A DNA stretch of 64,000 bases from Semisulcospira habei. Its lineage: Eukaryota; Mollusca; Gastropoda; Semisulcospiridae. The stretch covers positions 206,677,342 through 206,741,341 of the forward strand of contig BTPG01000003.1 of the NCBI GenBank assembly GCA_036245525.1. The letters run 5' to 3'. The notes beneath the pieces are model-generated. The model was not told the DNA's origin, made no database searches, and was given only the letters and a program-made list of their open reading frames with translations. This document shows, one piece after another, positions 53,221-63,872 of the stretch (its first letter is position 1; every line of letters starts with the position of its first letter). A program made the translations under genes and the position numbers.

Positions 53221-54400
53221 ACGGGTTAACTTTGCTCCTGAAAGCCTGGAGAGATGGAGACTGCCGCAGAGAGAGAGGAAGTACATTCCACATGAATGGC
53301 TCAAAGTGCGTGAGGCTACAGTGGCGAGTTTAGTGCGGGGAACTTTCAGTGCGAGCGTGTTATGTGGTGGAGTTGTAGTCGTAGTATGATAAACACACCA
53401 GACGCACGCACGTAATGTTCTTTTAAATAAACTTCATTCAGCTGCAATCCGTCACACGTGGCTTAAGGATGTAGACAATACTGGAGTAACAGTTCCAACA
53501 ATATTTTAATTCAGCGATGCGATCTCCACACAATGCAATTCCAAATGCACTAAACTGATCAAAGTCTCTTCTGCAATGTCCACACTCCGACACAAAGTTT
53601 CTCATACCCAGCGTCTCACACAATGTACACCCTATACGGGCCATGTACCTACGATAAACTGCGTGTCTCTACCACTGACAATGCAAGACAATGTACGAAC
53701 GTGCTTTCCTGGCGCCCTCTTTATATATACTACCAATTTCCAGAATCATCTACGAAAATCATACAACGCAACCAATCAGAACGAAACACGCAACCGAAAC
53801 TCATTAAAATAATCTTTCTAGAAAAACTACAATAGGCTACGAAAATTTGGCTGCTAACTTCAGCTCTAAATCCTAGTGTATAATGAAGTCACAGTTAGTA
53901 AAAGTATGGTAGCCCTATCATGACCTTGCATATCTGTTCTAGAAAATTCAAGAATTTTCACAAAACAAAAAAAGGCTGTTCAATTTACGCGCACAGAAAA
54001 ACAAAATGTTGCAAACTGTTACGAACTCTCGAACGTCACACTTACGAGGTCACTAGACAGCGCGACCTTATCGAAGGTTCTAATCTACGCAAAACAAAGA
54101 TCGACCGCTATTCTCCGTGCGACTTTTCTAGAAACTTCCGGTAAAACTTAACGAAATCCGCTCTACGTGCAAACGAGAGAAAAACTTACTAAAAGGGTAC
54201 GTGATTCGTAACCATGATAGCTCAAATAAATATCGGATCGTTTCCTACGATTAACACATGCATGCTCTCACAGGATAACACAACCACAATCGTAACAGAG
54301 CGATCGGAGGAGGAACGGAGGGATCTGGATGGAGTGTGAAGTTGACTGAGCACCTCAGCGAGGCAAGTGGGTGCAAAGTGATGTGTGCGCTTGTAAAAAA
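53221..54400 (-). pseudogene. LINE ORF2 C-terminal fragment, split by a solo LTR
   Basis: On the minus strand, 54400-54303 encodes HFAPTCLAEVL and HTPSRSLRSSSD; after the LTR, 53352-53221 gives MWNVLPLSLRQSPSLQAFRS. These are consecutive parts of a CR1/jockey-type ORF2 end. The solo LTR at 53358-54297 separates them. Confidence 0.75.
53358..54297 (-). repeat. Solo LTR, 940 bp
   Basis: It begins TGTTATGTGG and ends CGTAACA, so the tips TGTTA/TAACA are inverted. The 5-bp duplication GAGCG stands at 53353-53357 and 54298-54302. A TATATAAAG box in the minus sense near 53719 favours minus orientation. No internal region is present, so it arose by LTR-LTR recombination. Confidence 0.82.
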
Positions 54401-54569
54401 TGATTACACATGGAATTTGTATAATGAATCTCAGATTGCCTAATTCAGATGGCTTGCAATGACAATGACAAGAAGTCTTTATTTTCCAAGGATAAACAGA
54501 TTTAGGTCTGAAGACCTTTCGTACATCGTGTCTTTGCATCTTGCAAAACCACAATACATACGCTCTCTT

Positions 54570-54608
54570 TCACACACACACACACACACACATACACACA
54601 CACACAGT
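54570..54608. repeat. (CA)n microsatellite
   Basis: Short CA run with one TA interruption. Confidence 0.9.
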
Positions 54609-54789
54609 CATATGCACGCATACAAATCATGCCCACCGCCCGCACAATTAATCTACCTTTAATTAGTCCTCCGTCCTAGGCTCATTTTCCAAAGAATCTA
54701 CCTTGAAAGGATTACTTATTAGATGTGTTAGATGTAACATGTATGACCCTTGTGACAAAAGTAAAGAGATGGCTTCTGCACCATGAAAC

Positions 54790-55440
54790 TCCATGTTTTC
54801 TCAAAATTTAATCAGTTTTTACACAGCTGTCAAACACCCGTGACCCTTGACCTTTATGATATCATAGAGTTGACTAAACTAGTATACATAGGAAGGTCTT
54901 ATCATCATCAGATACCTTTGTGCCAAATTTGATTGAAAAAATTGCAAAAATGTTGCTAATACCTAAAATTGTATCAAATATTGGCATTTTACACACATTT
55001 GCCAGCCTGTGATCCTTGACCTTTCTGAAGGGTTAACCAAAACAGTATGCATAGATAGGTCTTCCCATTATGTATATCTGTAGCAAATTTGGGTTTAAAG
55101 TTGTGTTTGGAAAGAAAAAAAACATCTTTTGTCAAAATATGGCTATTTTGAATCTATTTCCTGGGCCGGCTCTTGTGACCCTTGACCTTTCCGAGGGATC
55201 AACCAAATTAGTATGCATGGAAAGGTCTTACCCTCAGGTATCTTTGTACCAAGTTTGGGTTTGAAGTTGTGAATAGTATTTGAGAAAAAAAATTATATCA
55301 AAATATAGCTATAGGTGACCTATTTCCTGAGCCCCTGTGATCTTGACCTTTGTGAGAGGTTGCTCAAATTGGTATGTTTGGAAAGGTCTTGCCAAAAAGT
55401 ATTCTTAGGTCAAGTTGGAAGACTGTGGCTTAAATAGTCT
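54790..55440. repeat. Diverged ~163-bp tandem repeat, four units
   Basis: The block TGTGACCCTTGACCTTT recurs near 54840, 55008, 55175 and 55335. Each is followed by AGTATGCAT-GGAAAGGTCTT and a CAAATTTGGGTTTGAAGTT-like stretch. Units are clearly diverged, so the array is old. Confidence 0.85.
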
Positions 55441-56109
55441 CCATGAAAATGCCAACGTTAAAGTTTCCGCACGGATAACGGCGGATGGACGACGGATAGA
55501 CCACCACTGGCTCAAAACATATATTCACTTTTGTTTTTCACGTGAGCCAACAACAACAACAACAGCAAAAAAAAAAAAAAAACGAACAAGGTCTTTTCAC
55601 TATCTGACCTCATGTGAACGTTGTAAAAAAAAAAATCTTACCTTAAAATCCCTCTAAACACCAGTCCAACTGTAGACAACGAGCGTTCTTTGGTATTCCT
55701 TTGCACCTGAGATTTTAGAATCAAACAATGACTGCCAATGTGCTGAACACTTGAAGCCTCCTCGCCATGCTAACACGGGCATGTCTGTCACTTAGTCAAA
55801 TGCCGAACACTTTATATAAAAGTTCTTAATTTTTCTGAGTCACACAGCAATCGAGAAGCACCCTTCGGTGTCATAGACTGTGCAGCATAAAGCGTTCTAT
55901 AAACAGGCCAAAATAAACGTTTTACTTTCGACTGAGAACTTCGCGCTGCAGCATGCGCGGAATGATGTTACATCACTGTATCGTACGGAAATGGAAATCT
56001 CCGGCAAAACATGTATATTCAATGGTGTCACCTAACCACAACAGAAGGGGGCTTCCTCAATTGATTTTTTTCTAAAGAAAACAAAACGAGGAAAAAAAAA
56101 ACGAATACG
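55441..56109. other. No recognisable feature
   Basis: Contains A-rich runs near 55567 and 55626 and 56092; no supported gene or repeat structure. Confidence 0.5.
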
Positions 56110-56166
56110 TTATTGGTCGCAGGGGTGTACGATGGTTCCTTTGACCTCCCTCAGGCCTACAAGGGC
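56110..56166. repeat. Partial copy of the foldback MITE
   Basis: TTATTGGTCGCAGGGGT and TCCTTTGACCTC match both arms of 7641-7804, with the centre missing. Confidence 0.7.
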
Positions 56167-56271
56167 CAGCAGCGCCGGATCAATCAGTTTTTAAGGGGTT
56201 GGGGGGTGGGTGGGTTGCTGAACGACAATAATTACAACAATATAAAAACTGTATACTGTTCAGCAGCGAAT

Positions 56272-56480
56272 GGCGCGTGCTTCCAGGGTCCGAAAAAAGC
56301 GGGGGTGGGGGGGGGGGGTGAGTGGGGGGGGGGGGGGAGATGGTAGAGAGTAAAGCTGCTTGCTCTTCCTTCCAGGGTCCCAAAAAATCAAATAGCGGGA
56401 GGTAGGGGGTGTGGGGGGGGGGGAGAGAGAGAGAAGCCGCGCGCTCTTCCAGGGTCCGAAGAAATCGAATAGAGGGGGGG
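56272..56480. repeat. ~85-bp tandem repeat with long G runs, three units
   Basis: Each unit has CTTCCAGGGTCC followed by AAAAAA-type and poly-G stretches (up to 14 G). Strong quadruplex potential; minus-strand Pro-rich ORFs are artefacts. Confidence 0.85.
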
Positions 56481-56486
56481 GGAATA

Positions 56487-56586
56487 GATTGACCATGATA
56501 ATTCAAGGGTAGTGTCACATTAGCTTGGCTCCTGACTGAAGGTGCCAAGCTAATCTGACATTACCCTTCAATTATCATGATCAATC
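56487..56586. repeat. Near-perfect hairpin, family A
   Basis: Arms GATTGACCATGATAATTCAA ... and complement; similar to 56779-56875 and 52085-52180, with shared right flank CCATCGC-TGCTGCAGGGTCC. Confidence 0.88.
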
Positions 56587-56778
56587 CATCGCCTGCTGCA
56601 GGGTCCAGGGCAATAACTTATCGGATACTAGCCTCACATAATATTATTTGTATGCAACCCGCACCTCCACACGCGCACATACCCCGCCCCTTCCCAACAA
56701 ACACACATACTTTAAACACCAAGGTCCAATTTCTCAAATGTTGGAGATGTTGCCCAACCTCTGTGTACCAGCTGGATA

Positions 56779-56875
56779 GATTGACCATGATAATTCAAGG
56801 GTAATGTCAGATTAGCTTGGCTCCTGAAGGTTCCAAGCTAATCTGACAGTACCCTTCAATTATCATGATCAATCC
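56779..56875. repeat. Near-perfect hairpin, family A
   Basis: Same family as the copy 292 bp upstream; arms differ by a few compensated or single changes. Confidence 0.88.
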
Positions 56876-57110
56876 ATCGCGTGCTGCAGGGTCCCAGGCG
56901 ACTGAAATGGGTTAAGACACATTCAGAAATACTCGATGTTGACTGCATTGCACACATGACTCATAAGGAAATGTTCTAAGAACACACGAACGGTTCTATT
57001 TTGTTAAAGACGCACACCTATGTGAATACGACAAAACAATTATTGCCATGTTTTCACGGCCAGTTATGTGCGTGTGCTGGTCTGTAATTTTGGAACTTGT
57101 GAAATCATAG

Positions 57111-58517
57111 TGTCACGGACTGACGGAAAGATGGTGGTTTAAATGCTTGTGATGTGGGTGTAGGTTATAATATAATCTTGTCAACAGGGGGATCTCCACT
57201 CACACTCTCATACTCTCATCATTGTAGCCCTCAATCATCTCATTCAATACATTTCTCCCACTCTGGAGAGGGACGTCTCGCATGCGTTCCCCACTCACGC
57301 AGCCATACAACTGATTACCACAAACTCAGTTGCTGAAATGCTAACTAGGTTAATTATTTACATATAAACCATCAAACATGTCACACTTAACTAATGTCTA
57401 AAGTATCTTGTTATCTCGCTGTCAGTTCATCTTTGTTCTTCCTAATGCTGTTATTTGACTGTCTAGTTCTTTGTTTCTACCTCGGCTAGTTCTGTGCACA
57501 GAAACATAAAAGTCACCTTACCTGGCCAGGTTTTATACACTACTTCAAGTTATGCGGTGGCTATCTCAGTGGTCCTCGGTGTCGGCGCTGCGTCCGTCGA
57601 CCCGCTACCTGGTCCTCGTCGGCGCTGCGTCTCAGTGTCGACCCTCTGGCCCCCGGTGATCTTTCAGTGTTCTCTTCCGGCACATTCACAACTGATTGTC
57701 ACTGCTGCATTTTTGCACCCGTCACATCTCACGCTTGGGCTAATGTGATCACTGGAGTAGAACCGTCAAGTTCTTCTCCGCGGCTTTCTTATACACTATA
57801 ATAGTCCATATTGAAACGGTTGTTCCCGATCACTGACACAAGTTCAGTCACATTACTTTCCATCTCCGACCTCACGGTCTCTCCCTCTCTCAGCGCCAGT
57901 CTTTTCTCTCTCAGCCCATGCCGTCTTCAAGTGTTCTCTTTTCTCTTTCACGCTTCGCTTCGTATATATACTAAAGTCTCTCTTCCTTCCTCACTTTGTA
58001 TTACTACGCGATTTCAGGACTAATCAGTCATTCACATCTCTACATCAACTTCAACTAATTTCAATAACTATATAAAATATACTGAACATGCATTTCACAT
58101 CCAGTCCATGCATCCATTGTAACCTAGCACCCGTATCACAACATTAATATAATTATTTTGTGACCGGACTATTTCTTTTCCAAATTCTGGAATTTCATCA
58201 GATACTGCTGACTAGGTGGATTCTTTGTGTCTCACGCGGGAAAGTCCTGACTCCCTCCCCCGCTAAATAGTTCAAGTACCTATACATTCCCGCACGTAGA
58301 CATTTCCTCTTGTCAGCCGATGATAAGGTACCAACCGACTTTCGCCATTAGATAGTTTACAAGTCGCACGTGCAAGCATGTCCGATCGTTTCCTGTTCGC
58401 TAACCCTGTGACTTACTCGGACCCTGCGATATAAATTCCCCTCATTCCATAATTTCACTAGCAACTTTACTCCTTAACCTCCCACTAACTTCCGGACATA
58501 ATTTTGCTCCCTTGACA
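57111..58517 (-). repeat. Gypsy-2 3' LTR
   Basis: 1407 bp; matches 62466-63872 at a constant offset of 5355 bp without any seen indel. Confidence 0.95.
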
Positions 58518-59090
58518 ATTCCCCTCAACTACAAGACAATACTCCGTATTGTTTCTTCTCTCAGCTCAAGGGCCAAATATTATGGCTGAACTCGACTCTA
58601 TTTCCACATTATATACGGTTACACAAAAATGTCCCCAACACAAACACGACTGTGCCGATTTGGCAACTCAGTCTGAGATATTAAAAGTATCTCATCAACA
58701 ATTACAACATCAAAATGATAGGGCGGTTGGAGTAGTAGATCACAACAACATCAATTCAAAATATCAAAATTGCAAGGAGGCTTGGCCAATTCAGGTGTGG
58801 TGAACGACACGGCTTTACCGACGATCACTCGACCGCGTGGCGCGCATGTATTTCGGATTTCGCAACATTTCCGGCATTTTCTACATACATGCACATAAAA
58901 CACAGCGACTGTCAAACTGATTATAACTGTGTTCACTTCTTTTGCCTTTGCAATCACACTACTCTACTCAGGTATTCGGCACCTACATTTTCTTTTCCCG
59001 GTATGTATTTGACACTCCTTACAGTAGAGGTATTTCTGGAACTTCTTTAATTATATCTTTTGTGGCGAAAGGCACGGGATAGCCTATTGC
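58518..59090 (-). other. Gypsy-2 segment between integrase and 3' LTR
   Basis: In Gmr1-like elements RT and RNase H should be here. Only a 68-codon minus frame (58957-58751) with a hydrophobic stretch (VNTVIISLTVAVFYVHV) and a plus-strand overlap ORF are present; neither is recognisable. It may be the scar of a deletion. Confidence 0.55.
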
Positions 59091-61973
59091 TTACTCTCCC
59101 GTGTCGATCACTGCAGCTCCTCCCTGACATTCCGTGGCTACATCTCTGGGCGTTCTTTCAGTGTACTGTCTGAGCATGTTTATATGGAAGACCCTCTGCT
59201 TGCCATTTACATCTAGCATATAGTCATGCTGTCCCCTTTTCTCTAGTACACGAAACGGTCCCTTCCAATGCATTAACATCTTGTTATGGTCAGTGGGTAA
59301 GAGCAGTAGAACTTTGTCGCCTGCGTTCAACTGACGAACTTTCGCTCGTTTGTCAAAGTGTTTCCTGTACACCGCACTGGAGTCCCTCAGGGCCTCTTGT
59401 GCGAACTTGCAGGTGTCTTCCAGTCTGCTCCTGAGGTCTACCACGTACTGATACGTAGTTTTAACCTCTTCTTCTTCCTCTTCATTTGTCCACAGTTCTT
59501 TCAGGATAGTCACGGGTCCTCTGACCGTTCTACCGTACAATAGTTCGAAGGGGGAAAACCCTAGACTTTCTTGTGGTGCCTCACGGTATGCAAACAACGC
59601 GGCTGGCAAATACCGATCCCAGTCCGTTGGTCTCTCCTCGCACATCTTCTTTAACATCCCCTTCAACGTCCCGTTAAACCTCTCTACTAACCCATTGCAC
59701 TGTGGATGATACGGGGTTGTGTGTAGTTGCCTTAACCCCAATAATCTGCTGACCTCCCCCATCAGTTCCGACGTGAATTGGGTTCCACGGTCGCTCAAGA
59801 TCTCGTTGGGTACTCCTACCCTGGAAAATATTTCCACTAGCGCCTCGGCCACCCTCTCTGTCTCAATAGACCTCAGAGCCACTGCTTCTGGGTATCTCGT
59901 AGCATAATCTACGACTGTCAAGATGTACCGGTTTCCGGCGCTTGAAACTGGTGCTATTGGTCCGATAAGATCGACTGCCACACGGTGAAATGGCGAGTCA
60001 ATCAAAGGGACGCTTCCCAGTGGTGCCTTCTTTGTTTTTCCCTTCGGTGCCGTTCTCTGGCACGTGTCGCATGAGGCACAAAACCTCTTGATGTCCGCCA
60101 TGATCCCTGGCCAATAAAAACTGCTCAGGATCCTGTCTGCGGTCTTCTTTTTACCTAAGTGACCTGCCATCAGACCTTCGTGACCGATCGACATGACAGT
60201 GTCCCTGTACTTGGCTGGGACAATCAGCTGCGCCGTCATCTTCCCTGATTTATCGCTTATGAACTGGCGATACAGTAAACCCTTCTTTAAGAAATAACTC
60301 ACCCGGCCCCCTCTGACCTCCTTATCTCCCCCAGCCTTAACCTCGCCGAACAGCTTGTTCAGTGACCTATCCCGTGTTTGCTCCTCCTTAATTTCTGCAG
60401 GGGTAGCGTTTACGCCCCGCTTTTGCTCTGGAGTGATGAGTGGCTTCGGCCCTTTTAACTCTTTCTTTTCTTGCCCTCTAGTTTTCACTGCGGCTGCAAG
60501 TGAAAACGAGAGGTCTGGGTCACCAGGTCCCCTTGCTCCTGGGATATTCCCTAGAATCAAATCATACAGCGGGTTAGGCATTACTAGTGCCTCGACCTGT
60601 CCGCTGAAGAATGGTGTGCGCACGGCAACTATTGCTGTCGCAAATTTCCGCACCGTCCCGTCTATAAGAACACATTTCCGCACCTCCCCTGTCATCTCTG
60701 TCTTTCTCACAAGACTCTCCCGCACTACTGCCCCCGTGCAGCCTGTATCACGCAACACATGCACCTTTCTGTCTCCAACCTTTCCCTCACGCACGGGCAT
60801 CGTGTCCTCCGTGTCCGAGCTACAAAAACCCGACACGACAAAATGTCCGTCATCGCGGCTCCGTGAATCAATCACCCCGCTTCCTCTTATTTGAGCCCCT
60901 GGCTCCTCATCTTTCACTACCCGCATCGCCGCAGTCTTCTGTGGCCTGGCTCGACAGTCTCTCGCAAGATGACCTGTCTTGCCGCAAATAAAGCACCCAC
61001 GTCTATCCGGTGGTCTGTCCCCGTTTGCTTTCGGAAATCGCGGTCCTGTCGCCGGCCCTGACTGAACTAAATCTCGGCGGATCGGACCCACAGCCCCGTT
61101 GGCTGCCGGTGCTGGTCGCTTATCTTTTGGTTTTTCTAGAATTTCCAATCTTCGCCGCAAAGGATTCATATCCGCTCTAGCCTCGCGATAGTTTTCTGCT
61201 GCTTCGAGCAGTTCCGATACTGTTCTAAGTTTTTTTTCTCTGAGGTGGATGGCAAGTCCTGGCGCGCATTCGGTGAAAATTTGTTCGCGGAGGATCAATT
61301 CCCGCAGATCGCCGTAAACACTTTCTGCGCCACTCAGTTCGACCCACTTGTCAAAGTAATGAGTGAGACGGACGCCGAACTGCACGTACGTCTCGCCGGA
61401 CTGTATCCGCGCCTCCCGAAATTTCCGGCGGAAGCCCTCTTCGGTGAGCTCATAAGCGCGCAAGATCGAATCCTTGACCTTATCATAATCACCTCTCATT
61501 TCCCGAGGCAGAGTGGACACGACATCCAACGCCTTTCCTGTCAGCAGAGCTGACAGGCTGATGGCCCATTCTTCCTCTGGCCATCCCTCTATCTCCGCAA
61601 AAGTTTCGAATCTGCTAATGTACGCGTCGATAGAGTCTGTCGTCTGACAGAACTTCGGTAACTGCGGTCTCGGCGCCGCATGTCCGAACCGCCTTCGCTC
61701 ACCTGTACCCGAACTGGCCTCCTCACGTCTTCTGTCCAGTTCTAACTCTCTTCCTTTCAGTTCTGCTTCTATCTTCAACTTCTCTGTTTCAAGAAAAAGT
61801 TTTTCTTTTGCCGCCGCCATCTGTTCACTCTCAAATTTCCTCCTTTCTGCCCTATCATTTCTCTCAACTCTCTGTTGAGTCTCTATGAACTTTTTTAGTT
61901 CCTCACCCTGGTGGCCTAACTCCTTCCCCATACTCATCAACTTCTCGAGAGGCGTAAAACTCTCTTCCGCCAT
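59091..61973 (-). CDS. Gypsy-2 gag-protease-integrase polyprotein
   Basis: The start is placed at ATG 61973 (MAEESFTPLEKL); an upstream in-frame ATG at 62012 adds 13 residues. Counting from 62012: a charged N-terminal coiled-coil part; a capsid with a SCAN-like block (YDKVKDSILRAYELTEEGFR ... LREKKLRTVSELLEAAENY, ~175-285); CCHC knuckle CFICGKTGHLARDC (~338-351); protease VLRDTGCTGAVV (~415-426); integrase zinc module H-x-H ... CASCDTC (~610-650); rve core VAVDLIGPI, ILSDRGTQF, GLVERFN (D ~680, D ~740, E ~776); and GPF module WKGPFRVLEKRG (~917). No stop interrupts it. RT is absent between protease and integrase and after it. Confidence 0.92.
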   Translation of the reverse strand: MAEESFTPLEKLMSMGKELGHQGEELKKFIETQQRVERNDRAERRKFESEQMAAAKEKLFLETEKLKIEAELKGRELELDRRREEASSGTGERRRFGHAAPRPQLPKFCQTTDSIDAYISRFETFAEIEGWPEEEWAISLSALLTGKALDVVSTLPREMRGDYDKVKDSILRAYELTEEGFRRKFREARIQSGETYVQFGVRLTHYFDKWVELSGAESVYGDLRELILREQIFTECAPGLAIHLREKKLRTVSELLEAAENYREARADMNPLRRRLEILEKPKDKRPAPAANGAVGPIRRDLVQSGPATGPRFPKANGDRPPDRRGCFICGKTGHLARDCRARPQKTAAMRVVKDEEPGAQIRGSGVIDSRSRDDGHFVVSGFCSSDTEDTMPVREGKVGDRKVHVLRDTGCTGAVVRESLVRKTEMTGEVRKCVLIDGTVRKFATAIVAVRTPFFSGQVEALVMPNPLYDLILGNIPGARGPGDPDLSFSLAAAVKTRGQEKKELKGPKPLITPEQKRGVNATPAEIKEEQTRDRSLNKLFGEVKAGGDKEVRGGRVSYFLKKGLLYRQFISDKSGKMTAQLIVPAKYRDTVMSIGHEGLMAGHLGKKKTADRILSSFYWPGIMADIKRFCASCDTCQRTAPKGKTKKAPLGSVPLIDSPFHRVAVDLIGPIAPVSSAGNRYILTVVDYATRYPEAVALRSIETERVAEALVEIFSRVGVPNEILSDRGTQFTSELMGEVSRLLGLRQLHTTPYHPQCNGLVERFNGTLKGMLKKMCEERPTDWDRYLPAALFAYREAPQESLGFSPFELLYGRTVRGPVTILKELWTNEEEEEEVKTTYQYVVDLRSRLEDTCKFAQEALRDSSAVYRKHFDKRAKVRQLNAGDKVLLLLPTDHNKMLMHWKGPFRVLEKRGQHDYMLDVNGKQRVFHINMLRQYTERTPRDVATECQGGAAVIDTGE

Positions 61974-62442
61974 ATTGTTCCGCTTCTTGTCCCCACCCTG
62001 TGTGACAGACAACGTGAACAGTATCTCCGCGGGTTACGCTCCCCTTTGCCACAATGCCGCTCGCCGAACTTCCCGTGTTCGCCTCAGTGCGAGCACTCGT
62101 ATTGTACGTAGATTAACCCCCTGTCTACTGGGACCGAAATGTTTAATTTTCGCTAGGCACCATGCACCTAATCCCAGACAACTTAATTATATTTCCCCGC
62201 ACCCAGAAGGAACCTGTGTCATAAGTTATAGCTTCTATAACAACACTTAGTTAGAGCCTCGCTCACTGTCCTCGACCGACAGCCTTCAACATACACCACA
62301 AAACAATACCAGCAATGACGAAGAACTAACAGGGCAATTAATTAGGAGACTAATTAATTAGCATGCAATTAGTGGACACTTTGTCCTAGCACTACATCTA
62401 GCGCTAACTTCGCTTTCCCGTCTGAGACTATATTTTGGGCCA

Positions 62443-62465
62443 AATCCTGGCAGGCTCGCCAACTT
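62443..62465 (-). other. Gypsy-2 primer binding site region
   Basis: Minus strand next to the 5' LTR reads AAGTTGGCGAGCCTGCCAGG; TGG begins 4 bases from the LTR, as is usual for tRNA primer sites. tRNA not identified. Confidence 0.5.
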
Positions 62466-63872
62466 TGTCACGGACTGACGGAAAGATGGTGGTTTAAATG
62501 CTTGTGATGTGGGTGTAGGTTATAATATAATCTTGTCAACAGGGGGATCTCCACTCACACTCTCATACTCTCATCATTGTAGCCCTCAATCATCTCATTC
62601 AATACATTTCTCCCACTCTGGAGAGGGACGTCTCGCATGCGTTCCCCACTCACGCAGCCATACAACTGATTACCACAAACTCAGTTGCTGAAATGCTAAC
62701 TAGGTTAATTATTTACATATAAACCATCAAACATGTCACACTTAACTAATGTCTAAAGTATCTTGTTATCTCGCTGTCAGTTCATCTTTGTTCTTCCTAA
62801 TGCTGTTATTTGACTGTCTAGTTCTTTGTTTCTACCTCGGCTAGTTCTGTGCACAGAAACATAAAAGTCACCTTACCTGGCCAGGTTTTATACACTACTT
62901 CAAGTTATGCGGTGGCTATCTCAGTGGTCCTCGGTGTCGGCGCTGCGTCCGTCGACCCGCTACCTGGTCCTCGTCGGCGCTGCGTCTCAGTGTCGACCCT
63001 CTGGCCCCCGGTGATCTTTCAGTGTTCTCTTCCGGCACATTCACAACTGATTGTCACTGCTGCATTTTTGCACCCGTCACATCTCACGCTTGGGCTAATG
63101 TGATCACTGGAGTAGAACCGTCAAGTTCTTCTCCGCGGCTTTCTTATACACTATAATAGTCCATATTGAAACGGTTGTTCCCGATCACTGACACAAGTTC
63201 AGTCACATTACTTTCCATCTCCGACCTCACGGTCTCTCCCTCTCTCAGCGCCAGTCTTTTCTCTCTCAGCCCATGCCGTCTTCAAGTGTTCTCTTTTCTC
63301 TTTCACGCTTCGCTTCGTATATATACTAAAGTCTCTCTTCCTTCCTCACTTTGTATTACTACGCGATTTCAGGACTAATCAGTCATTCACATCTCTACAT
63401 CAACTTCAACTAATTTCAATAACTATATAAAATATACTGAACATGCATTTCACATCCAGTCCATGCATCCATTGTAACCTAGCACCCGTATCACAACATT
63501 AATATAATTATTTTGTGACCGGACTATTTCTTTTCCAAATTCTGGAATTTCATCAGATACTGCTGACTAGGTGGATTCTTTGTGTCTCACGCGGGAAAGT
63601 CCTGACTCCCTCCCCCGCTAAATAGTTCAAGTACCTATACATTCCCGCACGTAGACATTTCCTCTTGTCAGCCGATGATAAGGTACCAACCGACTTTCGC
63701 CATTAGATAGTTTACAAGTCGCACGTGCAAGCATGTCCGATCGTTTCCTGTTCGCTAACCCTGTGACTTACTCGGACCCTGCGATATAAATTCCCCTCAT
63801 TCCATAATTTCACTAGCAACTTTACTCCTTAACCTCCCACTAACTTCCGGACATAATTTTGCTCCCTTGACA
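62466..63872 (-). repeat. Gypsy-2 5' LTR
   Basis: Same 1407 bp as the 3' LTR. A TATATATACTA stretch near 63319 is a possible TATA element on either strand. Confidence 0.95.

Larger units (their letters stand above)
57111..63872 (-). mobile_element. Young Gmr1-like Ty3/gypsy element (Gypsy-2), lacking RT
   Basis: Two 1407-bp LTRs (57111-58517 and 62466-63872) run TGTCACGG to CCTTGACA; I saw no difference between them where compared. The 5-bp duplication CATAG is at 57106-57110 and 63873-63877 (CATAG at right begins with the C after ACA). On the minus strand the polypurine tract TTGAGGGGAAT precedes the 3' LTR (58518-58528). A single ORF spans gag, protease and integrase. No reverse transcriptase or RNase H is found; only 573 bp separate the ORF stop from the LTR. 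It is a recent but non-autonomous insertion. Confidence 0.92.

Noticed and set aside
56180..56548. Minus-strand proline-rich ORFs
   Set aside because: Products of poly-G runs.
57154..58023. ORFs inside the Gypsy-2 LTRs (repeated at 62509-63378)
   Set aside because: They are copied with the LTR and have no domain; LTR sequence is regulatory.
58549..58957. Possible envelope-like ORF with a hydrophobic stretch in Gypsy-2
   Set aside because: Only 68 codons, no signal peptide or family motif; plus and minus readings overlap.
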